Below, one piece after another: positions 16,483 to 23,392 of a stretch of 39,051 bases of DNA. Source of the DNA: Opitutales bacterium (GTDB taxonomy: Bacteria > Verrucomicrobiota > Verrucomicrobiia > Opitutales > Coraliomargaritaceae). The first letter of the stretch is position 1; every line of letters begins with the position of its first letter. The notes under the pieces were generated by a model, which was not told the DNA's origin, ran no database searches, and saw only the letters and a list, made by a program, of their open reading frames with translations. The DNA is taken from assembly GCA_030729385.1 (NCBI GenBank), contig JANQXM010000011.1, positions 1-39,051 on the forward strand, written 5' to 3'. Both the position numbers and the translations under genes were made by a program.

Positions 16483-17211
16483 TTAGACTTTTGAACCAAA
16501 CGCTTCGGTAAATTCAGCTCGTAGGCTCACCAGCAAGTCCACCGCGCCGGGTGAGTCCGCATGCACACAAAGCGTATCTGCCTGTAGCGGGAAGGTCGCC
16601 CCACCTATCGCCGACATCTGACCAATGGACAACCACTGCCGCACACGTTCAACCGCTTCAACCGTGCCCAAAATCGCCCCAGGCTCACCCCGTGGCACCA
16701 ATCCGCCGTTGTCGAGATAACCTCGATCGACAAATGCCTCCGCCCACACTTGAATCCCCTGCGCAGCGGCTTCGCGCGCACAAAGACCGCCCGCCAAAAC
16801 GAAAAGCCCCAATTCTGGTCGACCACCCATGAACTGTAAAAAGATCGCACGTAAATCTGCGTTCACCTCGACCGCATGATAGAGCGATCCGTGTAGCTTA
16901 ACATAGCGCACATCGGCACCCACAGCGGCTGCCGCCTCGCAAAATCCATCCACCTGCGCAGCCAACAAAGCCTCAAATTCCGTTGAAATAGGCAAATCCC
17001 CACCCCGTCCACCGGATCCAGCCAGCCCAGGATGCGCGCCAATCATCACGCCAGCTTCGCTCGCCAATTGAATCGTCGAAGTCGTTTTGGCCAAACTACC
17101 GGCATGCACACCGCAGCAGATATTCGCCGCACCGACCTGCGCCAACAAAGCAGCCGTCTGCTCCAGCGATTCATTCTCGCCCAGATCACAATTGAGTATC
17201 AGTCGCGCCAT
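16483..17211 (-). CDS. pxpA: 5-oxoprolinase subunit A (LamB/YcsF family)
   Basis: Component of the ATP-dependent PxpABC 5-oxoprolinase that opens pyroglutamate to glutamate. 242 aa from MARLILNCDLGENES; the conserved N-terminal acidic motif (NCDLGE) and AANICCGVHAGS (usually SANIACGFHAGD) are clear, as are IGAHPGLAG and VKLHGSLYH. A start ten codons upstream (17241) is possible, but MARLILNCDLGE fits the family better. Overlaps the end of pxpC by 13 nt, last gene of the pxpB-pxpC-pxpA operon. Confidence 0.93.
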   Translation of the reverse strand: MARLILNCDLGENESLEQTAALLAQVGAANICCGVHAGSLAKTTSTIQLASEAGVMIGAHPGLAGSGGRGGDLPISTEFEALLAAQVDGFCEAAAAVGADVRYVKLHGSLYHAVEVNADLRAIFLQFMGGRPELGLFVLAGGLCAREAAAQGIQVWAEAFVDRGYLDNGGLVPRGEPGAILGTVEAVERVRQWLSIGQMSAIGGATFPLQADTLCVHADSPGAVDLLVSLRAEFTEAFGSKV

Positions 17212-18059
17212 TGGAAAGAAATCTGCGTGCCCGGAGCGCATTGCGCAAGTCTATCGATATCCGCATCCCGCAGCACAGCCAGCTTCGCATAGCCGCCCAC
17301 CGTCGGGCCATCCACCATGGTGACAATCGGCTGGCCATTGCCCGGAATCTGAAAACTTCCCGGCAGCACCGGCTCACTGGGAATTGATGCCGGCACCTCT
17401 ATAGTAGGGCCTTCCAAACGAAAACCCGTGCGATCCGATCGCGCCGACACCCGCCAAGGCGATGCGACCAAGACATCGCGAGCCGACTCCGAGAACAATG
17501 CATACTGAGGACCTCTTAATAGCTCAAAAGTCACTTCGCGGCCAAAATCCCTTCGATCCTCGACTAGCAGACGCCGCAAGGAAACCCCTTCGGTCGACAC
17601 CTGCGGTGCCGATTGCATTGCCGAAAGTCGTATCCCATTTCGTAAAACACAGCCCAATCCATTCCGCGCATCCACCGACGCACTGCCAAACCAGTGATCC
17701 GCAACCACGCCTCCCGGCACCGCCAAATAGGCAAATAGACCCGATCGCGCCTGCGGAAAGGTCAAAACCTCGCCCGCGGACACCCGCTGCGCCGTCCATG
17801 GCTCGATCCCACAACCAAGATCCGCACCGGCCAGCGCCAGCCAAGTATCCGCCAAAACCTTCAACTTCGCCCCCTGCAGCATGATCTCCAGCGCCGGAGC
17901 CGTTTCACGATTGCCCAACAAACGATTTGCCGCCGCCAGCGAATAGCGATCCATCGCCCCACCGACCGGCACCCCGAAGCGACGCCAGCCCGCACGACCA
18001 GCATCCTGAATCGATAGCCCCACCCCAGTAGATAGTATTTCAAGTATCGGCTGCATCAC
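17199..18059 (-). CDS. pxpC: 5-oxoprolinase subunit C (biotin-dependent carboxyltransferase-like)
   Basis: 286 aa; C subunit of the PxpBC pair (KipA/AHS2 domain) working with PxpA in 5-oxoproline cleavage. Typical opening GLSIQDAGRAGWRRFGVPVGGAMD and core APALEIMLQGAKL, and PGSFQIPGNGQPIVTMVDGPTVGG near the C-terminus. A GTG at 18059 and an ATG at 18056 are adjacent possible starts; both overlap the pxpB stop, so translation is coupled. In some bacteria B and C are fused as urea amidolyase-like proteins; here they are separate. Confidence 0.93.
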   Translation of the reverse strand: MMQPILEILSTGVGLSIQDAGRAGWRRFGVPVGGAMDRYSLAAANRLLGNRETAPALEIMLQGAKLKVLADTWLALAGADLGCGIEPWTAQRVSAGEVLTFPQARSGLFAYLAVPGGVVADHWFGSASVDARNGLGCVLRNGIRLSAMQSAPQVSTEGVSLRRLLVEDRRDFGREVTFELLRGPQYALFSESARDVLVASPWRVSARSDRTGFRLEGPTIEVPASIPSEPVLPGSFQIPGNGQPIVTMVDGPTVGGYAKLAVLRDADIDRLAQCAPGTQISFQWRD

Positions 18060-18796
18060 TTCTGAGGAATAAATTTCACCCGATCTCCGGGTTCTAAAGC
18101 AAACACCGCCTCACTGACAGGCTTTGCCAACTTAGCCAGCGCCGGTCGAAACAGCGGCAGATCCGTCTGACCGAGCAAATGCCAGCCTCCTGGACTCGCC
18201 ACCGAATAAATACCAGCATGCCCGCCACCAATCGCCACCGTCCCTGGAGCGATGTGGTCACGCGGCGACGCACGACGCGCCAAATGCAGACGCGGGTCCA
18301 AGCCATCTAAATAAGGAAAACCTGGCGCAAAGCCCATTATCCGCACCCGATATTCAGGTGCAGAGTGGATCGCCACCACCTCTGCCTCGCTTAAATCCGT
18401 CAATCGAGCCACTTCTGCCAGATCGGTCCCGTCATAGCGAACCGGCACCTGCACCAAGCGACCTTGCGCACGAGCCAGCTCTGCGGGTTCCGCCAAGCCT
18501 GCGACCCATCGACCGCCCGCATCGACAAATTTCGGCGCGCGAAAAATCAACAGCATGTTCTCATAGCCATGCACCCATTCCAAGAAACCCGCTGGTGGCG
18601 CCGTCTGCACCGCGATTTCGACCGCCGCACGCGCGCCATCACTCAATCCTTGGATCAAGATCCCGCACTCCCCGTATAACTGACAATCCGCTTTCAATCC
18701 TCTGCGATGACAACCCGTCTCCATTCTAGCGTCAAGAGACTGTCTCAATAATTGCAATATAACGATTTCCGACGTCATGATCGTAATCTTACTCAT
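18056..18796 (-). CDS. pxpB: 5-oxoprolinase subunit B (KipI/AHS1 domain)
   Basis: 246 aa. The AHS1 domain is marked by YGECGILIQGLS (the usual GDSALLVEF strand), IMGFAPGFPYLDGLDP and VAIGGGHAGIYSVASPGGWHLLGQTD. It normally begins within about 10 residues of that first strand; here about 40 residues precede it. A GGAGG nine bases before the ATG at 18796 supports the long start, although METGCHRRGLK (18724) would fit family length better. First gene of the pxp operon, which ends with pxpA. Confidence 0.9.
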   Translation of the reverse strand: MSKITIMTSEIVILQLLRQSLDARMETGCHRRGLKADCQLYGECGILIQGLSDGARAAVEIAVQTAPPAGFLEWVHGYENMLLIFRAPKFVDAGGRWVAGLAEPAELARAQGRLVQVPVRYDGTDLAEVARLTDLSEAEVVAIHSAPEYRVRIMGFAPGFPYLDGLDPRLHLARRASPRDHIAPGTVAIGGGHAGIYSVASPGGWHLLGQTDLPLFRPALAKLAKPVSEAVFALEPGDRVKFIPQK

Positions 18797-18901
18797 AGTC
18801 TTAATCCTCCGTTCACGTTCGTAAGACCTTCTATTACAACGCTTAGATTAAGATTAAGAGCGCATCAGCCACGCAACCGATTCTATAGGGCTGCAACAAC
18901 C

Positions 18902-18965
18902 GGCGATGACGGAGCATCGCCCTCCACTGCAGCCATATTCTGGAGGGTTGCGCTCCGTCGCAACC
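18902..18965. repeat. two REP-like hairpins in inverted orientation (GGAG head)
   Basis: Minus unit: stem GGCGATG (18902-18908), loop ACGGAG, stem CATCGCC (18915-18921), then CTCC. Plus unit: GGAG head, stem GGTTGCG (18946-18952), loop CTCCGT, stem CGCAACC (18959-18965). The loop is the same hexamer on the head strand in both units, while the stems differ and remain complementary. Confidence 0.75.
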
Positions 18966-18992
18966 GCAGTATGTCTTATTGGATCGATTCCC

Positions 18993-19035
18993 ACAACCGG
19001 CGATGACCATTCGACAAGCTCAGGTTGGAACCTCC
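18993..19035. repeat. degenerate REP-like unit carrying the ATTCGACAAGCTCAGG motif
   Basis: ACAACCGGCGATGACC repeats the left arm of the 18902 element, but ATTCGACAAGCTCAGG (19009-19024) replaces the expected loop and right arm, and CCTCC ends the unit near 19034. Related to the large-loop element at 16341. Confidence 0.55.
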
Positions 19036-19192
19036 ATTTCAGTCATATTCCAGCGGATTGCTCTCCACATTCAAAACCACCCGCATTTTACAATAAAAGC
19101 CCCCAATGGAGCGACATTCCAAAATACCCTGAAAATAAGCTAAAAACTTCTTGATTTAACCAGCCAGTCCTATTTGCTCTCCAACTTTTCCC

Positions 19193-19507
19193 ATGAAAGC
19201 CACTATCAAAACACAAGGCCGCCAATTTACCGTAACTGAAGGCGATGTTCTCAAAGTTAACTTCTTTCCCGAAACGAAAGCAGGCGACACGATTGACATC
19301 AATGAAGTCCTCATGATCGGCGAAGGCGCGGACGCTCGCTTCGGCACACCACTCGTCGAGGGTGCATCCGTTAAAGTAACAATCCTCGAAAACAAGAAGG
19401 ACAAAAAAGTCGTTATCTTTAAGAAGAAGCGTCGCCAAGGCTACAAAAAGCGCCGCGGCCACCGTCAGCACCTTTCTGTTATTAAAATCGAATCCATCAA
19501 CGGTTAA
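19193..19507 (+). CDS. rplU: 50S ribosomal protein L21
   Basis: Ribosomal large-subunit protein binding 23S rRNA; 104 aa, normal length. Begins [20 protein letters not shown] and carries the family C-terminal region [21 protein letters not shown]. Followed after 23 nt by rpmA, the usual pairing. The upstream leader is pyrimidine-rich (CTCTCCAACTTTTCCC) with no Shine-Dalgarno sequence. Confidence 0.97.
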   Translation: MKATIKTQGRQFTVTEGDVLKVNFFPETKAGDTIDINEVLMIGEGADARFGTPLVEGASVKVTILENKKDKKVVIFKKKRRQGYKKRRGHRQHLSVIKIESING

Positions 19508-19530
19508 TCCAACCAAGGAGAACTTAAGCT

Positions 19531-19785
19531 ATGTCACATAAAAAAGGACAAGGAACTTCACGCAACGGTCGCGACAGCCACTCAAAGCGTCTTGGTGTTA
19601 AAAAATTCGGCGGCGAGACTGTCGTTGCAGGTAACATCATCTTACGTCAACGCGGCACAAAATACCACCCAGGCGTCAACGTCGGTATGGGTCGTGACCA
19701 CACACTTTTCGCTCTGAAAGACGGCAACGTCGCTTTCGACAAGGAACACCGCAAGATCAACGTTGTTGAACTAGCGACTGCGTAA
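19531..19785 (+). CDS. rpmA: 50S ribosomal protein L27
   Basis: 84-aa ribosomal protein near the peptidyl transferase centre. [16 protein letters not shown] and the core [15 protein letters not shown] are typical. The N-terminus begins directly with the mature-type sequence, without the cleavable extension seen in Firmicutes. AAGGAG ten bases before the ATG is a good ribosome binding site. The obgE gene, a frequent third member of this cluster, is absent; a terminator follows. Confidence 0.97.
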   Translation: MSHKKGQGTSRNGRDSHSKRLGVKKFGGETVVAGNIILRQRGTKYHPGVNVGMGRDHTLFALKDGNVAFDKEHRKINVVELATA

Positions 19786-19814
19786 GACGATTTTAAATCG
19801 ACAAAACTTTCAAA

Positions 19815-19847
19815 ATCCCGCCTCCTTCTAGGAGCGGGATTTTTTTA
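19815..19847 (+). terminator. intrinsic terminator of rplU-rpmA
   Basis: ATCCCG-C-CTCC and GGAG-CGGGAT form a stem with one bulged C and loop TTCTA, followed by seven T. The next gene begins right at the end of this T run. Confidence 0.85.
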
Positions 19848-20218
19848 TGGACCAATCACTTGAAGAGCTACGCGCACAACGCGAACTGATACGAAAGCAT
19901 CTGGAATGGATCGACCAACAGCTCGCGGCCGCTGAAACCGGTAAGCCCAGCGAACGAACAAGCGAAACCACCAGCCCGTCCGAAACTCCAGAAGCTCCCA
20001 AAGCTTCGCCGGTCAAGACCGCCCCACCCGCAGAAGCAACGGAAGGCACTGCTGCCCCCGAAGGAAGCAAAGTCTTCGTCAACGACGACCCCGAACGCCT
20101 ACACGCACCCGCCCCGGTCGATCTCACACGCGCAAAGATTGGCTGCCTCGCCCTTTTCTTCCTCAGCTCCTTCCTCTTCCTCTTCCTGCTCTTCGGCTTG
20201 CCGTATTTGATGGATTAG
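19847..20218 (+). CDS. small hypothetical membrane protein
   Basis: 123 aa, no family recognised. Residues 1-30 form an amphipathic, Glu/Arg/Gln-rich helix likely to be coiled coil (LEELRAQRELIRKHLEW); about 30-75 is a Pro/Ser/Thr/Ala-rich spacer; about 95-120 is a phenylalanine- and leucine-rich transmembrane helix close to the C-terminus (tail anchor). The ATG lies immediately after the T run of the rpmA terminator, so expression would rely on read-through or on a promoter inside rpmA. Confidence 0.65.
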   Translation: MDQSLEELRAQRELIRKHLEWIDQQLAAAETGKPSERTSETTSPSETPEAPKASPVKTAPPAEATEGTAAPEGSKVFVNDDPERLHAPAPVDLTRAKIGCLALFFLSSFLFLFLLFGLPYLMD

Positions 20219-20428
20219 GCGTCAGATCAGGGAAAAGTGAATAGAGAAAATGGAAAGCCCGTCAGACGATATATTTAACCGCAGAGAGCGCGGAGAGATA
20301 AAAGAGAAAAATAACTCACTCCACCTCAGCGTTCTCAAGCGAAGCGGGCGGTTAATAAAAGCATCTGATCAGCCACGGATCCAGAATCTTTCAGCAGTTG
20401 GAATATCTTACACGTTCGTTCCAATTTT
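20219..20428. other. short intergenic stretch
   Basis: 210 nt between the small membrane protein and the DUF2007-type gene. It contains AACCGCAGAGAGCGCGGAGAG (from about 20277), a low-complexity motif; I recall similar strings in other verrucomicrobial intergenic regions. A 60-codon open frame here has no family features and I do not call it. Confidence 0.4.
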
Positions 20429-20752
20429 TTAGTGTATCGATTCGGCTTCACACTCATCGCAGAAGTAGCACTGCTTCGTTCCAGAAAATAAGGTTCTTTT
20501 CACCTTTCCTTCGATCTCTCTCATCGAGGTAGATCCACAGCTAGGGCAAGTCACTGACTCCCTTTCTTCGTTTTCATCAATAACTTCAAAAATGATGTAG
20601 GCATCTTCTGCTCTATCTTCTTCGACGTAAAGATCCCAAGTGCTTAGCTCGCCTCCGCTTTCTCGGATCTCATAGGGGATTCCGTTTTCTTTTAGGAGCG
20701 CTTCAATGGGCGGAAGTGCTGCTTGATCGTGATACTGTGCTATGAGTTTCAT
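20429..20752 (-). CDS. DUF2007-type protein with C-terminal zinc ribbon
   Basis: 107 aa. The N-terminal half (MKLIAQYHDQAALPPIEALL ... WDLYVEEDRAEDAYII) fits the DUF2007 putative signal-transducing domain, a small ferredoxin-like fold. The C-terminal half has CPSCG (about residue 70) and CYFCDEC (about 94), a likely zinc ribbon. Function unknown. Lies next to the toxin-antitoxin pair on the same strand, 31 nt downstream of the toxin, so it may be transcribed with it. Codons appear AT-richer than in the flanking housekeeping genes. Confidence 0.75.
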   Translation of the reverse strand: MKLIAQYHDQAALPPIEALLKENGIPYEIRESGGELSTWDLYVEEDRAEDAYIIFEVIDENEERESVTCPSCGSTSMREIEGKVKRTLFSGTKQCYFCDECEAESIH

Positions 20753-20783
20753 TTGTTTATCGAACGTCTCGACTGGGTATGCA

Positions 20784-21044
20784 TCAGTTTTTGTAGATAT
20801 CTCTACGATGTCTTACTTTGACGACATTGACGATTAGTTCCTGATCGATCACCTGATACAGAATTCGATAGTTGCCCTGCCTGATTCTATATTTCTCTTG
20901 CCCGGAAAGCTTTTTACTTCCTGCGGGGTGAGGATTGCTAGCAAGGCTTCGGATTTTTTCAATGATGCGAATTCGGTCTTTGATTTCGATCCTCTCGATT
21001 TCCTTTGCAGCCGATTTCTTGATGACAATTCTATAGTTTCCCAT
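20784..21044 (-). CDS. RelE/ParE-superfamily toxin
   Basis: 86-aa member of the RelE/ParE fold. Typical features: N-terminal YRIVIKKSAAKEIERI, SNPHPAGSKKLSG in the middle, YRIRQGNYRILYQV and the C-terminal VNVVKVRHRRDIYKN. The basic residues in YRIRQGNYRILY and HRRDIY fit ribosome-dependent mRNA cleavage as in RelE, but ParE-type gyrase poisoning is not excluded by sequence. Its start overlaps the antitoxin end by 14 nt, so it is translationally coupled. Confidence 0.88.
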   Translation of the reverse strand: MGNYRIVIKKSAAKEIERIEIKDRIRIIEKIRSLASNPHPAGSKKLSGQEKYRIRQGNYRILYQVIDQELIVNVVKVRHRRDIYKN

Positions 21045-21252
21045 TTTCTTTGAGGGAGGCTACGAAAGCTTCGAAATCGATTACTGGCTCATCCTCTCTT
21101 TCTTTGAATGCCTCCAGGTCTTCTGCGTCCTCAAACAGGGCAGATCGCACCGCGTCATTTACAAGTTCAGATACCGGAGATGAGACCTCAGCCGATTTCA
21201 TTTTCAAGGCTTTGTGGAGATCTTCTTCAAAATAGACAGTGGCGCGCTTCAT
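21031..21252 (-). CDS. ribbon-helix-helix antitoxin (CopG type)
   Basis: 73 aa. The N-terminal RHH motif MKRATVYFEEDLHKALKMK ... SELVNDAVRSAL should bind DNA as a dimer; the acidic C-terminus (DEPVIDFEAFVASL) is the likely toxin-binding tail. First gene of the pair, overlapping the relE-like toxin by 14 nt. An inverted repeat just upstream (21255-21282) is the probable autoregulatory operator. Confidence 0.88.
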   Translation of the reverse strand: MKRATVYFEEDLHKALKMKSAEVSSPVSELVNDAVRSALFEDAEDLEAFKEREDEPVIDFEAFVASLKENGKL

Positions 21253-21254
21253 AG

Positions 21255-21288
21255 TTTAGCACTAAAACGTCAAAGCGCTAAATGTCAA
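21255..21288 (-). promoter_or_regulatory. toxin-antitoxin operator and -35 box
   Basis: TTTAGCACT (21255-21263) and AGCGCTAAA (21274-21282) are inverted with 8 of 9 bases pairing, immediately before the antitoxin ATG. A perfect TTGACA -35 box (minus strand, 21283-21288) adjoins it. No good -10 is visible. Layout fits autorepression by the RHH antitoxin. Confidence 0.55.
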
Positions 21289-21373
21289 TTTCTTTCCCGT
21301 GAACGTGGAAGACTATCGACGCAGTGAGCGAAGCGAACGGAGTTGATAGCTCTGACTGGTTCGATCCATTTGG

Positions 21374-21844
21374 TTAAATTCTGTAATAGAAGATGCGCTG
21401 CTTTTCGAGGTCATATCCAAACCATTCTGTTTCAGTTCTGTAGACTTCCAAGCCTTTACTGCTTGTCGGCCACCAAGACCACCATTCTGAGAGTTCTTCG
21501 TCGTAGGTGAAGTGTTCTGATGGGACTGGCGGCCTCCGATTCTTAGACTCGGTGTCATATGTTTTTCTTTTGGTGATGATGAGTTCGATGTCTTTCTCAT
21601 CTGCTGTGAAGCCCAGAAAGATGATGTTCGTCCGCAGTCCAAGCGACTGGTGAAACTCAATATTCCTAGCGCTTTCGGGAAGCCAAGGGATCTTCGCTTT
21701 TACTTCTTCAAAGTTTGATTGAGCAGAGACGATCGTGCTGTCTGTGCCCCAGAAGTCTTCTCCAAATTTCTTTATCGCAAGGGCACTGCCGCCAATTGCT
21801 ATTCCGAATAGCAAACCGATGGCGAATATGGATGAGGATTTCAT
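21374..21844 (-). CDS. hypothetical protein with N-terminal membrane anchor
   Basis: 156 aa from MKSSSIFAIGLLFGIAIGG (an ATG five codons earlier at 21859 is the alternative). Residues 6-25 are a transmembrane or signal helix with small residues (GIAIGGSALA), then a soluble domain with WLPESARNIEFHQSLG and FLGFTADEKDIELII, a pattern I associate with unnamed verrucomicrobial lipoprotein-like proteins, and a tryptophan-rich patch SEWWSWWP. No function can be assigned. Part of the AT-richer stretch with the toxin-antitoxin genes. Confidence 0.6.
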   Translation of the reverse strand: MKSSSIFAIGLLFGIAIGGSALAIKKFGEDFWGTDSTIVSAQSNFEEVKAKIPWLPESARNIEFHQSLGLRTNIIFLGFTADEKDIELIITKRKTYDTESKNRRPPVPSEHFTYDEELSEWWSWWPTSSKGLEVYRTETEWFGYDLEKQRIFYYRI

Positions 21845-21859
21845 TCTCTTATCGAACAA

Positions 21860-22215
21860 GTTATTATGTCATTTTGAGATATTCTTCCGTGAAGCGGCTG
21901 TCAAACGTCCTTTGAGGGAGCAAAAATAGGATTTCCTAATGTCATATCATTCCAATGGGGATAATATGACAATGAGATATTATTCCTCGCTTGCTTCAAA
22001 AGCGCCTAGATTGGTTCCTAGAAGAATGTCAGGCGTAGGCGGCAAGCGCGCCTTTGGGATTACTAATTAGCGTCACATAAGCGTCCATAAGCGGCAAAGC
22101 TCCACGTCATCGTTGAACGACTCAGGGAAGCCTTTAAGCCACTCGTGGCCTCTCGGATCGATCCATTCGACACAGGCTCATGGTGATTAGGGATAACGAT
22201 CCCTACCCATACAGT
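21860..22215. other. non-coding gap
   Basis: 356 nt with no convincing gene. It contains a degenerate 10-nt repeat at 22065-22094 and one copy of the ATTCGACA(CA)GGCTCA motif (22165-22183). Confidence 0.55.
22065..22094. repeat. three degenerate 10-nt repeats
   Basis: AATTAGCGTC, ACATAAGCGTCC and ATAAGCGG form about three copies of a WTWAGCGTCC unit. The motif may be a decayed relic of a longer array. Confidence 0.35.
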
Positions 22216-23367
22216 CTAAAGCAACTGTGCGCCCTGCCCTGCTTGGGTGTGGATGACGGTGGCTTCCAAGCCATGCTCGGCTTGATAGGCGGCAGCCACG
22301 ACTGCGGCATGCTCGGCTCCAAACTCGGCTCCGGTGAAGGCCATCACGGCTCCACCAAATCCGCCGCCGGTGAGACGGGCGCCATAGACATAGGGTTGTT
22401 TTTTCAACAGATCGACCAGTGTATCGAGCTCAGGGATGCTGTTCTCGAAATTGACGCGTGAGCTTTCATGCGAGGCACTGATTGCCGCGCCAACCGCCGC
22501 TAGATCACCCACAGCCAAAGCAGACTCCACCGCACCAACGCGGGCGTTTTCTGTCACTACATGCAAGGCACGGCGAAAGAGCACATCGCCCAGCTCGGCC
22601 TCGCAGGCACGCACTTGCGCTTCGTCGAGTTGCGAAAGTGTTGCTGCTTCGGGGAAGCGTTTTTGCAGGATCGCCAAGGCGTCCTTACATTCTTGGAAAC
22701 GATCGGCATAGGCTGAGTCGACCAGCGCATGCTTCTTGTTGGAATTCAAAATCCAGAAGTGTGTGTCCTTCGGCATTAGCTTAGTGCGGAAGACTTCGGT
22801 CGCGCAATCGATCAACACGATCGAATCGGCTTCACCAAAAGCAGACACCCCTTGATCCAAAATACCGCAAGGCATGCCAACAAATTCGTTTTCGGCCTTA
22901 CGTCCGATACGGGCGAAGCCCACGGTGTCGGTTTCGAAACCATAGAGCGCTGCAAGCGCCTTGGCGGTAGCGAGCTCAAACGCGGCGCTACTGCTCATCC
23001 CGGCACCTGCTGGCAGTGTGCTAGTGACTGCGATGTTGTAGCCCACTGGCATTTTCATGCCGAGACCACGCATGACATGTGTCACACCGACGGGATAATT
23101 CGTCCACGAAGCAGGTCCTTTGATCGGTTTCAAATCGTCGAGCGCGATCTCCATCGCGGCGGCGCCGTCACTGACCAAGCCGATGTTCTGATCATCGCGA
23201 AGTGCCACACAAACGGTGATCCCTTCCGTCACGGCGACGCCCATCACAAGCCCACCGTTATAATCGGTATGATTGCCGATAAACTCGATACGACCGGGGG
23301 CAAAGGCGGCGTAAGTCGGCTCGGCATTGAATTGCGATTTAAAGAATTGCTTCGTTTTTTCAGACAT
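22216..23367 (-). CDS. galK: galactokinase
   Basis: GHMP-fold kinase phosphorylating galactose at C1 (Leloir pathway). 383 aa, typical length. Galactokinase signature GRIEFIGNHTDYNGG (residues 25-39), GHMP ATP loop LPAGAGMSSSAAFELA (about 114-129), catalytic aspartate in CGILDQGVSAFG and the C-terminal motif RLTGGGFGGAVMAF. The usual signature is GRVNLIGEHTDYN; here Glu is replaced by Asn32 and the preceding Asn by Glu28. The Asn variant also occurs in some other bacterial galactokinases. Starts 25 nt after glnS. No other gal genes in the window. Confidence 0.92.
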   Translation of the reverse strand: MSEKTKQFFKSQFNAEPTYAAFAPGRIEFIGNHTDYNGGLVMGVAVTEGITVCVALRDDQNIGLVSDGAAAMEIALDDLKPIKGPASWTNYPVGVTHVMRGLGMKMPVGYNIAVTSTLPAGAGMSSSAAFELATAKALAALYGFETDTVGFARIGRKAENEFVGMPCGILDQGVSAFGEADSIVLIDCATEVFRTKLMPKDTHFWILNSNKKHALVDSAYADRFQECKDALAILQKRFPEAATLSQLDEAQVRACEAELGDVLFRRALHVVTENARVGAVESALAVGDLAAVGAAISASHESSRVNFENSIPELDTLVDLLKKQPYVYGARLTGGGFGGAVMAFTGAEFGAEHAAVVAAAYQAEHGLEATVIHTQAGQGAQLL

Positions 23368-23392
23368 TGGGGATGGGGATACTGGATTGCTG

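Larger units (their letters stand above)
18797..19192. other. non-coding gap between pxp operon and rplU
   Basis: 396 nt between divergent genes. It holds two REP-like hairpins (18902-18965) and a degenerate unit near 18993-19035. The promoters of pxpB and rplU must lie here, but I cannot point to convincing -35/-10 pairs. No gene is seen. Confidence 0.6.

Noticed and set aside
20250-20432. 60-codon frame after the small membrane protein
   Set aside because: Composed largely of the intergenic CAGAGAGCGCGGAGAG-type sequence; no conserved features or start context.
20784-21252. Toxin-antitoxin pair as part of a larger defence island
   Set aside because: No nuclease, helicase, reverse transcriptase or other defence gene is next to it; it is described only as a TA pair.
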